Assembly: GCF_020520425.1 (NCBI RefSeq) | Contig: NC_079487.1 | Coordinates: forward strand, 112,378,141-112,442,140 | Direction: 5' to 3' | Origin: Spinacia oleracea | Taxonomy: Eukaryota; Streptophyta; Magnoliopsida; Caryophyllales; Amaranthaceae | Length of the DNA: 64,000 nt | In this document: piece by piece, positions 1 to 11,977 of the stretch | Numbering within the stretch: position 1 is the first letter of the stretch | Layout of the letters: the number at the start of each line of letters is the position of its first letter | Program-made: the position numbers and the translations under genes | The notes under the pieces: model-generated | The model's input: the letters and a program-made list of their open reading frames with translations, nothing else | Told to the model about the DNA's origin: nothing | Databases searched by the model: none

Positions 1-1786
1 GATCCTCAAGATATCACTTACATGTCTGGCATTCATCTTCTGATCCCCAAAAAATGGAAGGCAGATCATGGGGACCCCTTGGCAAATGCTTTCAATTGTT
101 GAGTTCCAGCCACAGTGTGTCCAGAATCCTCCAACACTTGGATGTGCCAAAACCTCTAGTTGTGGTGCCCATGTTACAGTATAGCCTCTCCCACTCACGG
201 TCTCCAGGAAACCGTTGGGGAATATATCATTATCATCCTTAACCAAGCCATTAATCATCTTAGGTCGAACCACCCATAAGAAGGGCTGTTGGCTTTTGGC
301 AAGACCCCAAGCTACCTCTAAAAACTGTTCCTTGCTTATAGCTGCAATTGTCCCAAAGCTCACATACAGTACAGAATTTGGTGCTTGGGTGTTTAGCCAG
401 GTGATGGAGCTGTGTTCTTCATCAAGTTTTTCGCCCATATAAGTTGAAGGGTACTTGTGCAGTGGGCCTATTGGAAATATAGGAGTACCAGGAAGACTTC
501 TACCAAATAGATCTAAAAAAGACCCTTCAAGTTCCTTGAATGTATTACAAATGTATCCAAGACGATAAGTCTTGGCTTCTTTAACCACGACAGCAAGTGT
601 ATCATGAATGGCCTCTGGTGGAAGGTCTTTCACTTTCAGTGGTGGAATCTCCGATACTGCTTCTTCTTGTTCACTCTCTGAAAGATAGTGGCACTTAGAG
701 GAAAGGAAGGGAATATAAAATACAGATGTATAGATTACATATGCCGATTAGTATGTTTTCTTCTTGTTTGCAGCACCCATATTGGTTAGAAATGATTGGA
801 GAGACTTTTATCTGTGTGTGCTTGTAGTAGTACAGTACAGTGATAGTAGGTTTATTCAAAAACTTATCAGGCCTTCATGTTGATCTTTTTTGTTTCACTT
901 TTTTTTCCATCTTTATTCTTTATACAGAGTGTTATTCTACTGTCTACATTGAAGAAAATGACTTGATTTGCATGTTTAATGTATAATAATGTCTTAGTTG
1001 TATTAGAACTGAGAAAAGCTAGTGATTATTAGATCTTTCAGCATTTGCTGACACTTAAGTCTTTTGTTGTATACAGGTCAGGATGAGTTACTTGAGGATA
1101 TAGAGGTTGAAAATTTTCCATGTCAATGGTACTCAGTTACAGTTGGGCCTAAAAAGCTGCTGTAATTTTGTTCATTTGGAGAATAAAATGAGCAAAAAAA
1201 AAACACCTATATATTTTGTATAGAAAGTTAGGAAGCATTGCATACCTTGGATGGGGTAGTAGCCCTTTTGCCGTAAAAGTGGCACTGAATCATACAGAAC
1301 AAAAGCCAACAGGCCACCAGTTCTTAGTGCAAGCCTTGGGAGGTTCAATTCATCAGCAATTGTTCCTGCAAAATCCCACAGTGGATCTGATATCAAACAG
1401 GCAACTGGCTCAATGTCCTTGGAAGCGTCCTCCAAAATCTGGGACAAGGAATCCCGAAAAGGCAACGGAAAACTCTTATTTAGTAAAGTTACAGCCTCCC
1501 AAGGATCCGGTACGGAAGCGAGAGCTTCTTGACTCCACAGTGCTTCTTCAATATAGTGGAAAGTGAAGTTGGGAAATGTAGTTTGATCTGATGAATTGAG
1601 ACGAGTTTGGATAACGGTGATGGAAAACCCCTTTGAGTAAAGGGCGTTTCCTAAATTGAACATCGGTGTTGTGTGCCCAACATATGGATAAGGAAACAAT
1701 AGCACTCTGCAACCCAGCTTGATTACTTGTTTCTCCATTGAAGCTGTTGCTGTTGCTGTTGCTGTTGCTATTGCTAGTTTACCCAT
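1..1786 (-). CDS. UDP-glycosyltransferase, UGT76-like (partial, runs off left edge)
   Basis: Two exons on the minus strand: 1786-1246 and 677 to beyond position 1. The intron (1245-678, GT..AG, 568 bp) splits a Gly-Glu junction in phase 1. The frame is open throughout, 406 codons visible. Family 1 plant UGTs transfer a sugar, usually glucose, from UDP-sugar to small acceptors in the cytosol. Exon 1 has the acceptor-binding half with the GHTTPM motif, whose His is the usual catalytic base. Exon 2 carries the whole 44-residue PSPG donor-binding box at about residues 350-393, from WAPQ through THCGWNS to FFGDQ. The closing Gln usually marks UDP-glucose preference. About 65 C-terminal residues lie outside the window. 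The first ATG (1786) adds an odd Ala-Thr repeat from a GCAACA hexamer repeat; a second ATG at 1738 gives a conventional N-terminus. The acceptor substrate cannot be told. Confidence 0.9.
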
Positions 1787-2143
1787 TTCAGATCATTTTA
1801 GCAACAATAAGACTTTTATTTGACAGTGACTGGTTTCTAAACTCCAAACAACTTTTGTTGGTTGTTTGGGTTTTTGTTTTTTAATGGTGCAAAGGTTGTC
1901 TTGGTTCATCGTATGAAAGGATAGGAACATAGGAATATGCTGCTGTCACTGCTGCTGTCATCTCGGCTTTGTGCCTGTAGGATTTGTAAAACGAAGTAAA
2001 TCAAAAATTTGCTACTACATCCTTTTGGGCCTCCTACATAGTAAAATTGCAAAAAGATGTTGGACTTCTGAAATCCTTGACAGCCCGTTTGGCTACCTTT
2101 AGTAATGAGGAGTAGGAAAATTTGTCTTGAACTTTGCGAATTA
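1787..2143. other. Intergenic, promoter side of the first UGT
   Basis: AT-rich sequence upstream of the partial UGT gene. No convincing gene, RNA or repeat seen. Confidence 0.5.
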
Positions 2144-2459
2144 CTCCCTCCGTATTTTTTTAAGAGATACACTTGGCCGGGCACGGATATTAAGAAGAAT
2201 AGTTGAATGAAATAAAATAATAAAGCAAGTGGGTTGGATAGATATTTTAATAATTAAATATGTGTGGACCATGTCATTTTGAAGGGTGGGGTGAGTTTAT
2301 GAAAATATTTGTTTAATATGATGGTGGGTGATAGGGTATATTAGATGTATTATTTAATTAGATGGTGGGGTTGATAAGTTACTAAAAATGGCAAGTGTAT
2401 CTCTTAAATAAATACGGCCGGAAAAAGCAAGTGTATCCCTTAAAAAAATACGGAGGGAG
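2144..2459. mobile_element. Stowaway-type MITE
   Basis: 316 bp with terminal inverted repeats of about 32 bp starting CTCCCTCCGTATTTTTTTAA and ending in the complementary ATACGGAGGGAG. It is flanked by TA on both sides (2142-2143 and 2460-2461). TA target duplication and these ends fit Tc1/mariner-derived Stowaway MITEs. A diverged internal copy of the terminal motif lies near 2393-2420. Confidence 0.9.
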
Positions 2460-2915
2460 TATTACCTATCTGGCTATCTTGTTATAAGTTGTCAATAACT
2501 TACTACCTAGGTGCTTAATCATTATTGTCAATTGCTACCTTAGCTTATATTCCAACCAATTAGTCACTAATCATTACTCGATTGTTAATCATTACTCGAT
2601 TTCTTAATTAATAAAATTTAATTTAAATTTAAAAATAATTCTAAAACTATTTAAATCAGAAAATCCATAAATACCCAAAAGTCAATTTGCTTAACAAATA
2701 TACCAATATGATTTAAATAGCTTAATATAACAAACACTTAGCTAGCATAGTTTTGGTTAAGGAGGGAGAGCATGGCATACTTTTCTCCCGCAACTAATTA
2801 CCACATTGTTAGACAATTAACCGAACTCGGTACAGAATTACAGAGTGAAAGGAGCAACTTTCACAACACATTTACGAAAACAGAGCAATGATTTGATCAA
2901 TATCCTCCAGAAGAT
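2460..2915. other. Intergenic, 3' flank of second UGT
   Basis: AT-rich. Holds the likely 3' untranslated region of the downstream minus-strand UGT and nothing else I can identify. Confidence 0.4.
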
Positions 2916-5866
2916 TCAAAATGACAAAATATGAGCAACTAAACTCTCCAAGGATTGGTAAGACGATCCACCTTTCTGTATGCAAACACTTGCGTTGTCT
3001 TTCAAAACAGCTAACCTTTGTATCATCTCTTTCCCTTCTTTCTCCACCATTATTCTTTTAATTCCCTTCTCTATATCTTCTTGTTTTAACCCTTTTTCAA
3101 ACCGCAATCCAACTCTCCAAACATCAGTTACATACCTTGCATTAGTCATCTGATCACCAAAGAAAGGAAGGCATATCATGGGCACTCCTTTACAGATACT
3201 TTCCAAAATCGAGTTCCATCCACAATGAGTCCAAAACCCCCCAATAGCAGGATGTGCTAACACCTCTTCTTGTGGAGCCCATCCAACTATCATGCTTCGG
3301 CCCGTGACCATCTCCAAGAATCCATTTGGCAATGGAGCCCCACGCCCATTTAGGCCCCGGACTAAACCAGGCCGAATGACCCATAAAAATGGCTGCTTGC
3401 TATGAGCTAGCCCCCACGCAATCTCATGAAATTGAGCCTCATCAATAGCAGCTATGCTTCCAAAGCTCACATAAAGCACAGACTTTGGTTGTTGAGCATT
3501 TAGCCAGGGTATGCAACTCCGATCCTCTGTCAACAAGCTACTAAAAGAGGCCTGAACCTGTTTCTGGAATGGCCCTACTGCAAAAACTGGGATTTGAAAG
3601 TGTTGACGAACCAATGTCAATGAAGAACCTTCAAGTTCTTCAAACGAGTTAAAGACAAGTCCTCTTGCAGCCTTGCTTGTTTCCATCATCTTACGAGATA
3701 CTTCATCGTTTAGCTCGGGAAAGCGAGTGTGAATCCTAGGAATATCTTTCTTTTTCAGAGGTGGAAGCTCCGGCACCGGTTCATCTAGCTTACTGCCTGA
3801 AACAGAATTACTATAAGAACATGATAATAAAAAGGATGAACACACTCACACTGGTCCCCCTAAACTCTGAAAGGTTACAGATCAGAGACATCAATGCACC
3901 AGTAAAGGTTTAATCTTCTCTTCCTTTTTATGGTTTGAATAAGATGCATATACCAGTAAATATATAAACATGCAACCTAAGATCTCTTTTCCCACTTGAT
4001 AGAATGATTAATGAACATGACGTATTGACATGTGCAATACTGGATTAACTAACTACAGAGGTAGTTGACAAGTAACAATCTATAGAGGTAAAAGCATGAG
4101 GCTTTCTGTTCTGAAACTTGAATGAGGTTGAGAGTTGGGACCAAACTAGAAATTAATTAAGTAATTCAAGGACCCAATGACGATAATGAAGTTTGTGCAA
4201 CGTTTTATTTCCTTTCTTTCTTATTTACTAATAGACCTAGCAAAACCGACTATTCCGAAGCTAGCTAACCTAAACCCGAAGTCCTGAACTAACCCATAAT
4301 TAACGTTGACTGATTTTTTATCGAACTGTATCATACGATCCAAATATTGACCCGTCAAGACAAAACATATCAACTCATCACTTGATGGCTCGAAACTTAA
4401 AGACAGATTTGCTAAACATGAAGATGATCAGTCCCCGGGAATTAACTTGCTATCTTGATTTCTCCTTCACTGTTTCTGCTAGGCTAGATAAGTTTTTTAT
4501 TTGATACAGTCTAATAGTTTATCACATATTAACATCTATAAAGTTTCATATCCCAACAAATAATACGCAACAAAATTCTGCAAAAATTCAACTAAAGTCA
4601 AGTCTTATACACAGAAAGCAAAGATACCATGCATGTTTATGTGCCAAAGCACTGACTCACAAAGCAGCACCAACTCCAAAGTTTCCAACCGATTATATCC
4701 GTCAATGATCACAAAATAATCAGTCTACTTACATTACATGTATTTACTAAGGCCCTATTTGGCAATTAGCAGATTACGGATTTTGACCAACATATTCTAA
4801 CAGTACTTTTATGTAAATGATTTTTTTTTTGGAGATTGAACTTTGAGAAATGAAAAGAATTAAACAAAAAATGTGTGTTTGAAATATAAATCGAGCAACA
4901 TATTTTTTTGATTTCTATCCGTACAATTGAAGAGAAATTTAACGTCAAAGTTAGACTTAAGTTCTTTAAGGACGCCTAATTAGAAACAAACACCAAAAGT
5001 GTTCTTCAATTAGGAGTTTCCTTTTAGGATGTATTGTATGACACAATGACACAAGTTTATTTTGTTTCTATATAGTAGCATAAGGTAAACAAAACACCAT
5101 TGGCCATTTTTCTTTATGATTGGTGCCTCGAAGGGAGGAGCAGCAATGTGCACTTGTGCAAGCTCTCAGAAACTCTACAGTCCTTTGCTTGATCTAGACA
5201 GAAATATCTGATCCAAGTTCTTTCTTCTCAAGTTCTATCCCTAAGGAAGCTTATATGCTTTATATGTTTGAAGAAGACGTTAGGGTTGAGAACAAAATAA
5301 CTGACTATGTAGCAAAGAAGCTTCTAAGGTTAAAACGTGTCAAAGAATACACCATCAGGCAAGGAGACTAAGAGTATAAGAATATTATAAATAACAAAGT
5401 TTCAGAATATACCTTGAGCAGAGAGGTAACCCTTTTCTCTAAAAAGTGGCAAGTAAGTGAAAGCTATGAAAGAAGATGGATTATTAGTCCGCAACACAAT
5501 CCTTGGAAGGTCAAGGCTGTCAGCAACAGCTTGTGTGAAATACCAGATAACATCTGTTATCAAGCAAGCAACACCCACTTCAGACATTATTTCTGATAAG
5601 ATAGCACTGAAAGGCACCAAACAGTTCATGTTGAGGTTATGCAAAAGCAGTGTAAGATCTTCGGTAGAAGCTTCACTTTCTGATAAGTTATCAGAGATAG
5701 AGTGGAAGGTAAAACTGGGATAATTAGCAGGATTAGGAGAGTTGAAATTGGTATGGATGATAGAAATGGAGAAGCCTTTAGAGTATAGGATGCTTGCTAA
5801 CTGAAGCATCGGAGTCTGGTGGCCTTGCAATGGCAAAGGGAAAAACACCAACCTTCGTTGATCCAT
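2916..5866 (-). CDS. UDP-glycosyltransferase, UGT76-like (complete)
   Basis: Exon 1 is 5866-5413 and exon 2 is 3796-2916, giving 444 residues, normal for a plant family 1 UGT. The intron (5412-3797, 1616 bp) is phase 1 at the same codon as in both neighbours. The N-terminal half starts at once with the GHQTPML motif, whose His16 is the expected catalytic base. It also has an LITD segment where the partner Asp of the catalytic pair is expected. The PSPG box spans about residues 324-367, with WAPQEEV, THCGWNS and a closing FFGDQ whose Gln suggests UDP-glucose. Soluble and cytosolic, with no signal peptide. It lies head-to-tail between two related genes and is transcribed on its own. UGT76 members glucosylate cytokinins, terpenoids or other small molecules; the acceptor here is unknown. 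Confidence 0.93.
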
Positions 5867-6372
5867 CCGTTATTGCACTACAGGCAGCCTGGATTCTAGG
5901 TTGAAGGATACTGGACAATGGTACCGCCCATCTTATTTAAGAAAAGCTTGCATCAGACATCAGTAACCCTGGACCACAGCTACCCTGTTTCTGTAGGTGG
6001 ACCAAAATTTTATTAGAACATTGAAAGCAGTAATTATAACACTTGTTGGAATATCTAGAAATTTTTACAAATGAAATTGATGGTACACTGTCAATCCGAA
6101 ATAAAGATGTGATTTTTGCAGTGGAATGAGCTGCTTAATTGCTTTGACATCAACATGTTTTTCTACAGACTGAGACCACCCTTTTATGATCAGAAAGACA
6201 GAAACTGCAGGGAAAGGGGCTAGTCATTACTTGAAAAAAGGCATAAAATAAGAGATCATTGCATTGGATAAAAATAGGGTACACTGAAAACAACATTTCA
6301 TCAGTTTGAAAGCTCACTTACACTAAACAAATGTCAAAGGAGAAGGTCCCAAAAGGATACGAAGTAAAATAT
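5867..6372. other. Intergenic between second and third UGT
   Basis: Contains the promoter of the second UGT near its right-strand start and the 3' flank of the third. No repeat or other gene recognised. Confidence 0.4.
5931..5937 (-). promoter_or_regulatory. Possible TATA element of second UGT
   Basis: Minus-strand TTAAATA about 65 nt upstream of the ATG at 5866. Position is plausible, but the motif is weak and common in AT-rich DNA. Confidence 0.3.
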
Positions 6373-9059
6373 TCAAAATGATGAGATATGAGCAACCAAA
6401 CTTTCCAAGGACCTGTGAGAGGATCCCCCAGCTGCTAGACAAAGACTTGCCTTCTCTTTCAAACATGTCAGCCTCTGTCTCATCTCATTGCCTTCTTTTT
6501 CCACCAGTAATCTTTTGATTGCGTTCTCTATATCTTCTCGATTAAGCCCATTCTCAAATCGTAAACCCACCTTCCACACATCAGTTACATGTCTAGCATT
6601 GACCATCTGATCACCGAAGCAAGGTAGGCAAATCATGGGCACACCTTCACAAATACTCTCCAAGGTCGAGTTCCATCCACTGTGAGTAAAAAATCCTCCA
6701 ACTGCAGGATGAGCCAAAACCTCGTCTTGTGGGGCCCATGTAACAATCCGGCCTTGCTTTGCAATTGTCTCTGAGAACCCATTTGGCAGTGGAGCAGGCC
6801 CATCTAAGCCACGGACCAACCCAGGCCGAATTGCCCATAAGAATGGTTGTTTGCTATTTGCTAAGCCCCATGCAATCTCAAGAAAATCTGTCTCATCAAC
6901 TGCAGCTATGCTTCCAAAGCTTATGTATAGCACTGACTTGGGTGCATGAACATTCAACCAGGAAATGCAGTCTCGTTCTTGTGTCAACAGGCTGCCTGAT
7001 GAAGCTTGAGCCTGTTTATAAAACGGTCCCACTGCAAAAAGGGGAATGTGAAAGTCTTTCTTAAGCATGGCCAGTGCAGGACCTTCAAGTTCCTCAAAGG
7101 AGTTGAATATGAGTCCTCTGGAGGCCTTAGTTTTTTCTACCATATTACAAACTAATCCATAAGTTGCTTCTAGATCACGTGTGCCAAGTATGGGAATGTC
7201 TTTCATTTTCAAAGGTGGAAGCTCTGGCACTTGTTCTTCCAACTGACTACCTGAGAAAACATAACAAGAACAAATAATTAAGTCCTATACCTCATCAAAA
7301 AACAAAAAAGTAATCCTATACTCCGATCCGGATCACTAAGAACCAAATGTTAAGAGAAAAATAAAAGGGACTGTAACTTGGACTGAGGAAAAACTGATTT
7401 TATATTTTGCTGCCTGCCTCTGAAACAGTTGCTCGTCTGCACACATTTTCCACAATAATACACTCTTATATATTTATTAGACTTGTACTGATATTTCCCT
7501 GCTTATTTTCAATTTGACAAGAGAGAACAATCTTGTAATCTGTAAAGAAAAAATTAGTACAGAAGCACCATATTTTCCTACATTATTTACTCACCAAAAG
7601 TGCTCGGACGTACAAGTTTAGGATTTGATGAAATAGTTTCTTAAATAATCTGCACATACCTATTAAACGATTCTCTATTGAAAGAAAAGGCAACACGTAG
7701 AATACAATGCTTATAATCAATGCAGCCTCCAGAAGAATTTGAAGCACAGAAGTAAATAACTATAGGGTCGATAGCAGAGCTTTGCTTAGTTTCATATTGT
7801 CAGTTCTTCATGGAAGGGAAGCAGAGGATTCAATAAGGGCATGGTCACCATTCCCCAATGTGATATTGGGTACATATTTATTTATATGATGAATCCATTA
7901 GCTCCAAAACTCAGTTTCAGAACAGCCAGATATAGGAAAATTTTGTTGATAACTTCTTTTTAAGTTGTTTCCAGATGAAACTTTCCATACAATGGAACAC
8001 AAATCTTAACAAGCCACTAGAAAACTCGGTTAGCTCAACTGCTCAAGGCCCAACTAAAATTTTCTTATGCTTGTTAGGGTTTTGAAGATGATTAAAATAG
8101 GAAGGGAACTATAGAGGAATACTTAGTTTATTTGGCATGAACTGAAAGGATTCCTTGTTTGATTAACTAATTATAGAGGATTTGAAAGAAATAATGAAGG
8201 AATTTCACGTAACAAACTTCCATCCTATCCAAATTATGTTGGTTTTCGAAAGGAAGAAAATAATGAGTTTAATAAACAAGTCATTTGGTATCATTTCCTA
8301 CAAACTTCATCACAAGTATATGTTAAATACAAACATGAGAACGCTAATTATGTACTTTGGATTCCCTTTTGTCATCCACTTCCTTCCTACCAAACAATTG
8401 AATAAGCAAAAAGATTGGTTAAAAAAATGGAGTTCAGAAATCAGCATATCACATATTCAATTTTTCTATTTCTCAAGGAAAATATCAACTTCTCAATTAA
8501 TATTTATGGATACATAATTATTAGCAAGGCAGTACAAACAAAAGTAGAACAAACCATTAGCTAGAGAACGTTTTGGTGGGATACCTTGAGAGGAGAGGTA
8601 ACCTTTTTCTCGAAAAAGCGACAGATATGTGAATGCAACAAAGGAGGATGGATTACTGGTCCGCAACACTATCCTCGGAAGCATAAGGCTATCTGCAACA
8701 TCTTGTGTGAAGTGCCACATAGCATCTGTAATTAAGCAAGAAACAGGCTCTTTGGCAGCATTCTCAGACAGTATCTGTGCCAAAAGATCCTTGAAAGGCA
8801 CGACACAGTTAATGTTAAGTGTATTCAGAAGTCCTATAACATCTGAAACAGAAGCTTTACAACCCAACAAGCTCTCAGGAATAGGATGGAAAGTGAAATG
8901 AGGATGATTAGCAGGATTAGGGGAGTTGAAATGTGTGTGGACAATAGAAATAAGGAAACCTTTGGAATGTAGGATGTTTGCTAGCTGAAGCATAGGAGTC
9001 TGATGGCCTTGCAATGGTAAGGGGAAAAGCACCAATCTTTGCCCCATCTTCTTATGCAT
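6373..9059 (-). CDS. UDP-glycosyltransferase, UGT76-like (complete)
   Basis: Exon 1 is 9059-8585 and exon 2 is 7250-6373, giving 450 residues from the first ATG. A second ATG four codons on (9047) lines up better with the neighbouring gene. The intron (8584-7251, 1334 bp) is in phase 1 at the conserved place. GHQTPML near residue 20 carries the catalytic His. The PSPG box lies at about 330-373 and ends in CFGDQ, suggesting UDP-glucose. In the core motif the usual THCGWNS is THSGWNS, and Phe replaces the preceding Trp; similar changes occur in active UGT76 proteins, so I do not read this as inactivation. The protein is clearly more like the 2916-5866 gene than the leftmost one, so the duplication of these two looks younger. 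Cytosolic small-molecule glucosyltransferase; acceptor unknown. Confidence 0.93.
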
Positions 9060-10147
9060 TTCACCGCCCTCTAGCTTTCTGGTGTAGATATGGTTATAAC
9101 TTGCTTGTATAATACAAGTAGAATAGTCTTAGATTTGAGTCCTGGTTGATGATTCCCTCTGGTCCTATAGATTAACATTAAACATTGAGATTGCAGACAA
9201 GACTGCAGAACAATGATTATTAAAATCATACTCCACTAACAATGATTATATTACTTGCATTGTACTTGCGTTAGCTTGCATTGGTCCTTGTTACATTTTG
9301 CTTACTTTAAGCTTGATTAAGAAAGCAATCAAAAAATTAATCATGAAAAAAAATAGCAAACATATCCTAACTAACTACATCAAATAGCAACCTGGAAAAT
9401 TTTCTAGTACATTTTATTGAAACGACCTCATCCTAACATGTTGCCTAACGCGTATGTACACTGTTAATTGCCATCCACATAACATGTCACAATGTCATGT
9501 ATCCGTATGGAGTACATTCATATACTCCTTACAACACTGCTTATTGTGACACCAATACCATATATTGAAAAGGAAGTAGTCCTAGTACAAAAGAAAAACT
9601 AAGGTTTTCAGCCAGAAAATACAGTATGTGTATGCAATTAGCAACAGTAAGCAGTAACCCACTATCCCAGTGTGGCTAATTAGGCATCTCTTAAAACACA
9701 TGGTTCAAACACATTGGTTCTTGTTATATCAATTGCATGTGGCAAATCTTGAGCAGAATTCAATGTCAAAATCAGAGTACAACTACAAACAGGCAATGAA
9801 ATGTAAATGAAAGTTCATGGAATCAGACAAGAAGGACAGCTGACACCTAGCAAAGGAAGAGGTAGTACCTCTTTTGAGGGACCATTCAATTCATATTGTT
9901 GGAAAGTTGCTGAAAGTGACTTGATTTAAAGAAATTCCAGAATTTTTTTGTTTGAACTCTGTACAAAACTCCATTGGCGTACTGTTGGATTTCCCTCTGT
10001 TTCTCTTAAGCATTTCATCGAACATGTGGTGGGCACTCAAATACTCGGCAAATGAGCGGGCTTCTGAACTATGCTCATTTGTTTTGGGGTTCAAACTTCA
10101 AAGTAACCTTAAAGGCCGCATTACCCCAATATATAACGGACATGTCA
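9060..10147. other. Intergenic, upstream of third UGT
   Basis: AT-rich upstream region of the UGT cluster. A stretch at 9891-10094 stays open on both strands but resembles no protein I know, so it is not called a gene. Confidence 0.4.
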
Positions 10148-10380
10148 GACTCTATTCTCTTCACCATAAGATAAGGTGAGGTAAATAAGATAAGATAAGA
10201 TGAGGGTCGATAAGATAAGATAAGGGTCAATAAGTTCAGATAAGTTAAGATAAAATAAGATAAGGGTCAATAACATAAGATAAGATAAAATAAGATAAGT
10301 TCATGGCAAGATAAGATAAGATAAGATAAGTGAAATTCAGGTGAAGAGAACACTAAATTCAGGTGAAGAGATACTACCTC
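10148..10380. mobile_element. Small TIR element with GATAA-rich interior
   Basis: Ends carry inverted TTCTCTTCACC / GGTGAAGAGA, and the interior is a run of GATAAGATAA repeats. The ends and interior resemble the elements at 19317-19580 and 47828-48066, the latter with a clear TAA duplication, so this is probably a diverged Tourist/Harbinger-type MITE. No clean target duplication is visible here and the right edge is uncertain. Confidence 0.55.
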
Positions 10381-10412
10381 AATCTCCTAAAATACGTATA
10401 ACTTTATAATTA

Positions 10413-10733
10413 CTCACTCCGTCCCTTAATACTCGCACCGCTTTCCTTTTCGGGTCGTCCTTTAATACTTGCACCGCTTTTATAAATGGAATTTTTACCA
10501 ATATTATATTATTTCTCACACTTACCTACTAACCCATCTACACCCCTACCTTATAAAAAATCATTTAAAAATTCACACCCCCACTCACCACTCCCCACCC
10601 CTTACACATTCCCACTAACTATACTAAAAAAATACCTCATTATCAACTAACATCCATTAAATTAATAAGTCAATTCAAGTATCTTAAACTCTACTCCGAC
10701 TAAACCGGTGCGAGTATTAAGGGACGGAGGGAG
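10413..10733. mobile_element. Stowaway-type MITE
   Basis: Terminal inverted repeat of about 28 bp (CTCACTCCGTCCCTTAATAC at left, its near complement ending GGACGGAGGGAG at right), flanked by TA at 10411-10412 and 10734-10735. Confidence 0.9.
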
Positions 10734-11274
10734 TATAAACTTATAATCCCATAGAACATTATTCACTTTATTAAGGAATATGGCAAAATTCTTGTGATGT
10801 TGCTGAAAATAATAGTGGGTGAAGGAACGCATGGTAAGGCCGCTATTTTAAATGGCATGGGCTAAACAAATAGACACAATTCAAAAAGAATTATGAGATA
10901 ATTTTTAAGGGAATACAAAATAAACGACCTATCATTACGGTTTTTCAAGGTCGAACCAAACCAAATAGAAAATCTAAAATTTGATAATTTAGGATTTTGA
11001 GATCGGATCGGTTAAATTCAAACTAAACTACATGGTCGTGTAGATCAATTTTAGACATTTCTCTAATCTCCATATTTAAAATGTTCGCTAAATAATATGG
11101 AATAAAATAGTTCATCTGAACATATCAAAATTTATATTTGTTGTAATTTCACTTAATTGGGTAACCTTATTTTTTCTGGACTTTTTTCTTTACTTATTTT
11201 TCTTCAAATTAGTGTAGATAACATGAACAAAACGCACCAGGAAAAAAAAATTAGTGTTCAATGTATATTTTCAT
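10734..11274. other. Intergenic, no feature seen
   Basis: AT-rich single-copy-looking sequence. No gene or repeat recognised. Confidence 0.4.
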
Positions 11275-11403
11275 AACCAATTGAGGCTGGCATGAGCGGT
11301 TAAGGGCCTCTTGTTCCTTAACTAAGGTCTCGGGTTCGAGCCTTGGGAATGGAGAGATTAATCCACTTGCCAAAAACGGTGGGAACTCCTCGTAGTAAAA
11401 AAA
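11275..11403 (+). mobile_element. tRNA-derived SINE
   Basis: A tRNA-like head with an A-box (TGGCATGAGCGGTTAAGG) and a B-box (GGGTTCGAGCC) is followed by a short body and an A-rich tail. A 14-15 bp direct repeat, AATGTATATT(T)TCAT, flanks it at 11260-11274 and 11404-11417. The internal pol III promoter, A tail and long target duplication identify a SINE rather than a working tRNA gene. Confidence 0.85.
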
Positions 11404-11744
11404 AATGTATATTTCATATGTTTTATTTTAATAGATGTATTAGTCAAACTATTACACTTATTCAGAGACAGATTTATTAGTCAAACTATTACACTTGTTC
11501 AGAAACGAGTAACAAACTACTACAAATTGCCCTAGTCCAAAACAGTTTATAGATGACTTTTGAATGGAGCAAAGCCAAAATTATGTCTGTTGGTCCGAAA
11601 AATCAGTCCGGCCCAATACGGTTCTTCTCATTTCCCATTATAGGTTTGGGATAAGTGCAAAACAAACTGGCCCAATAATGTTGGGGTTATGAAATTTGAG
11701 ATGTTTCTACATCTGCGTAGTACTTTACGGAATACTCCATAGAT

Positions 11745-11763
11745 TTCTAGCACTTTCTAGGCT
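11745..11763 (+). promoter_or_regulatory. Weak heat-shock element
   Basis: TTCtaGCActTTCtaGG has the alternating 5-bp spacing of a heat-shock element with two imperfect GAA units. It lies about 230 bp upstream of the small heat-shock protein start. Confidence 0.4.
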
Positions 11764-11800
11764 TTTCATCTTTAACCCACACTCCGCCACGTCACCGAAT

Positions 11801-11818
11801 TTCAAGAATCCTCATGAA
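11801..11818 (+). promoter_or_regulatory. Heat-shock element of the small HSP gene
   Basis: TTCaaGAAtcCTCatGAA consists of four alternating 5-bp units with one mismatch (CTC for TTC). It sits 33 bp upstream of the TATA box, the standard place for heat-shock factor binding in plant small HSP promoters. Confidence 0.8.
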
Positions 11819-11850
11819 ATATCTCCTCCTAAACAATCTTATTCTTCCTC

Positions 11851-11857
11851 TATAAAT
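11851..11857 (+). promoter_or_regulatory. TATA box of the small HSP gene
   Basis: TATAAAT, 121 bp before the ATG and just downstream of the heat-shock element, implying a leader of about 90 nt. Confidence 0.75.
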
Positions 11858-11977
11858 TTCATTCCTTCTCCATTTACACCCCATCTCAGAATCACAGCAA
11901 AACATCCCAGAAAACAAAGATAGTCTTTAAAAAAACAAAGCAATTTAATCAGATTAATCATCATCTAACTTTCAACA

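Noticed and set aside
9891-10094. 67-codon minus-strand frame upstream of the UGT cluster
   Set aside because: No recognisable domain and no splice or promoter support.
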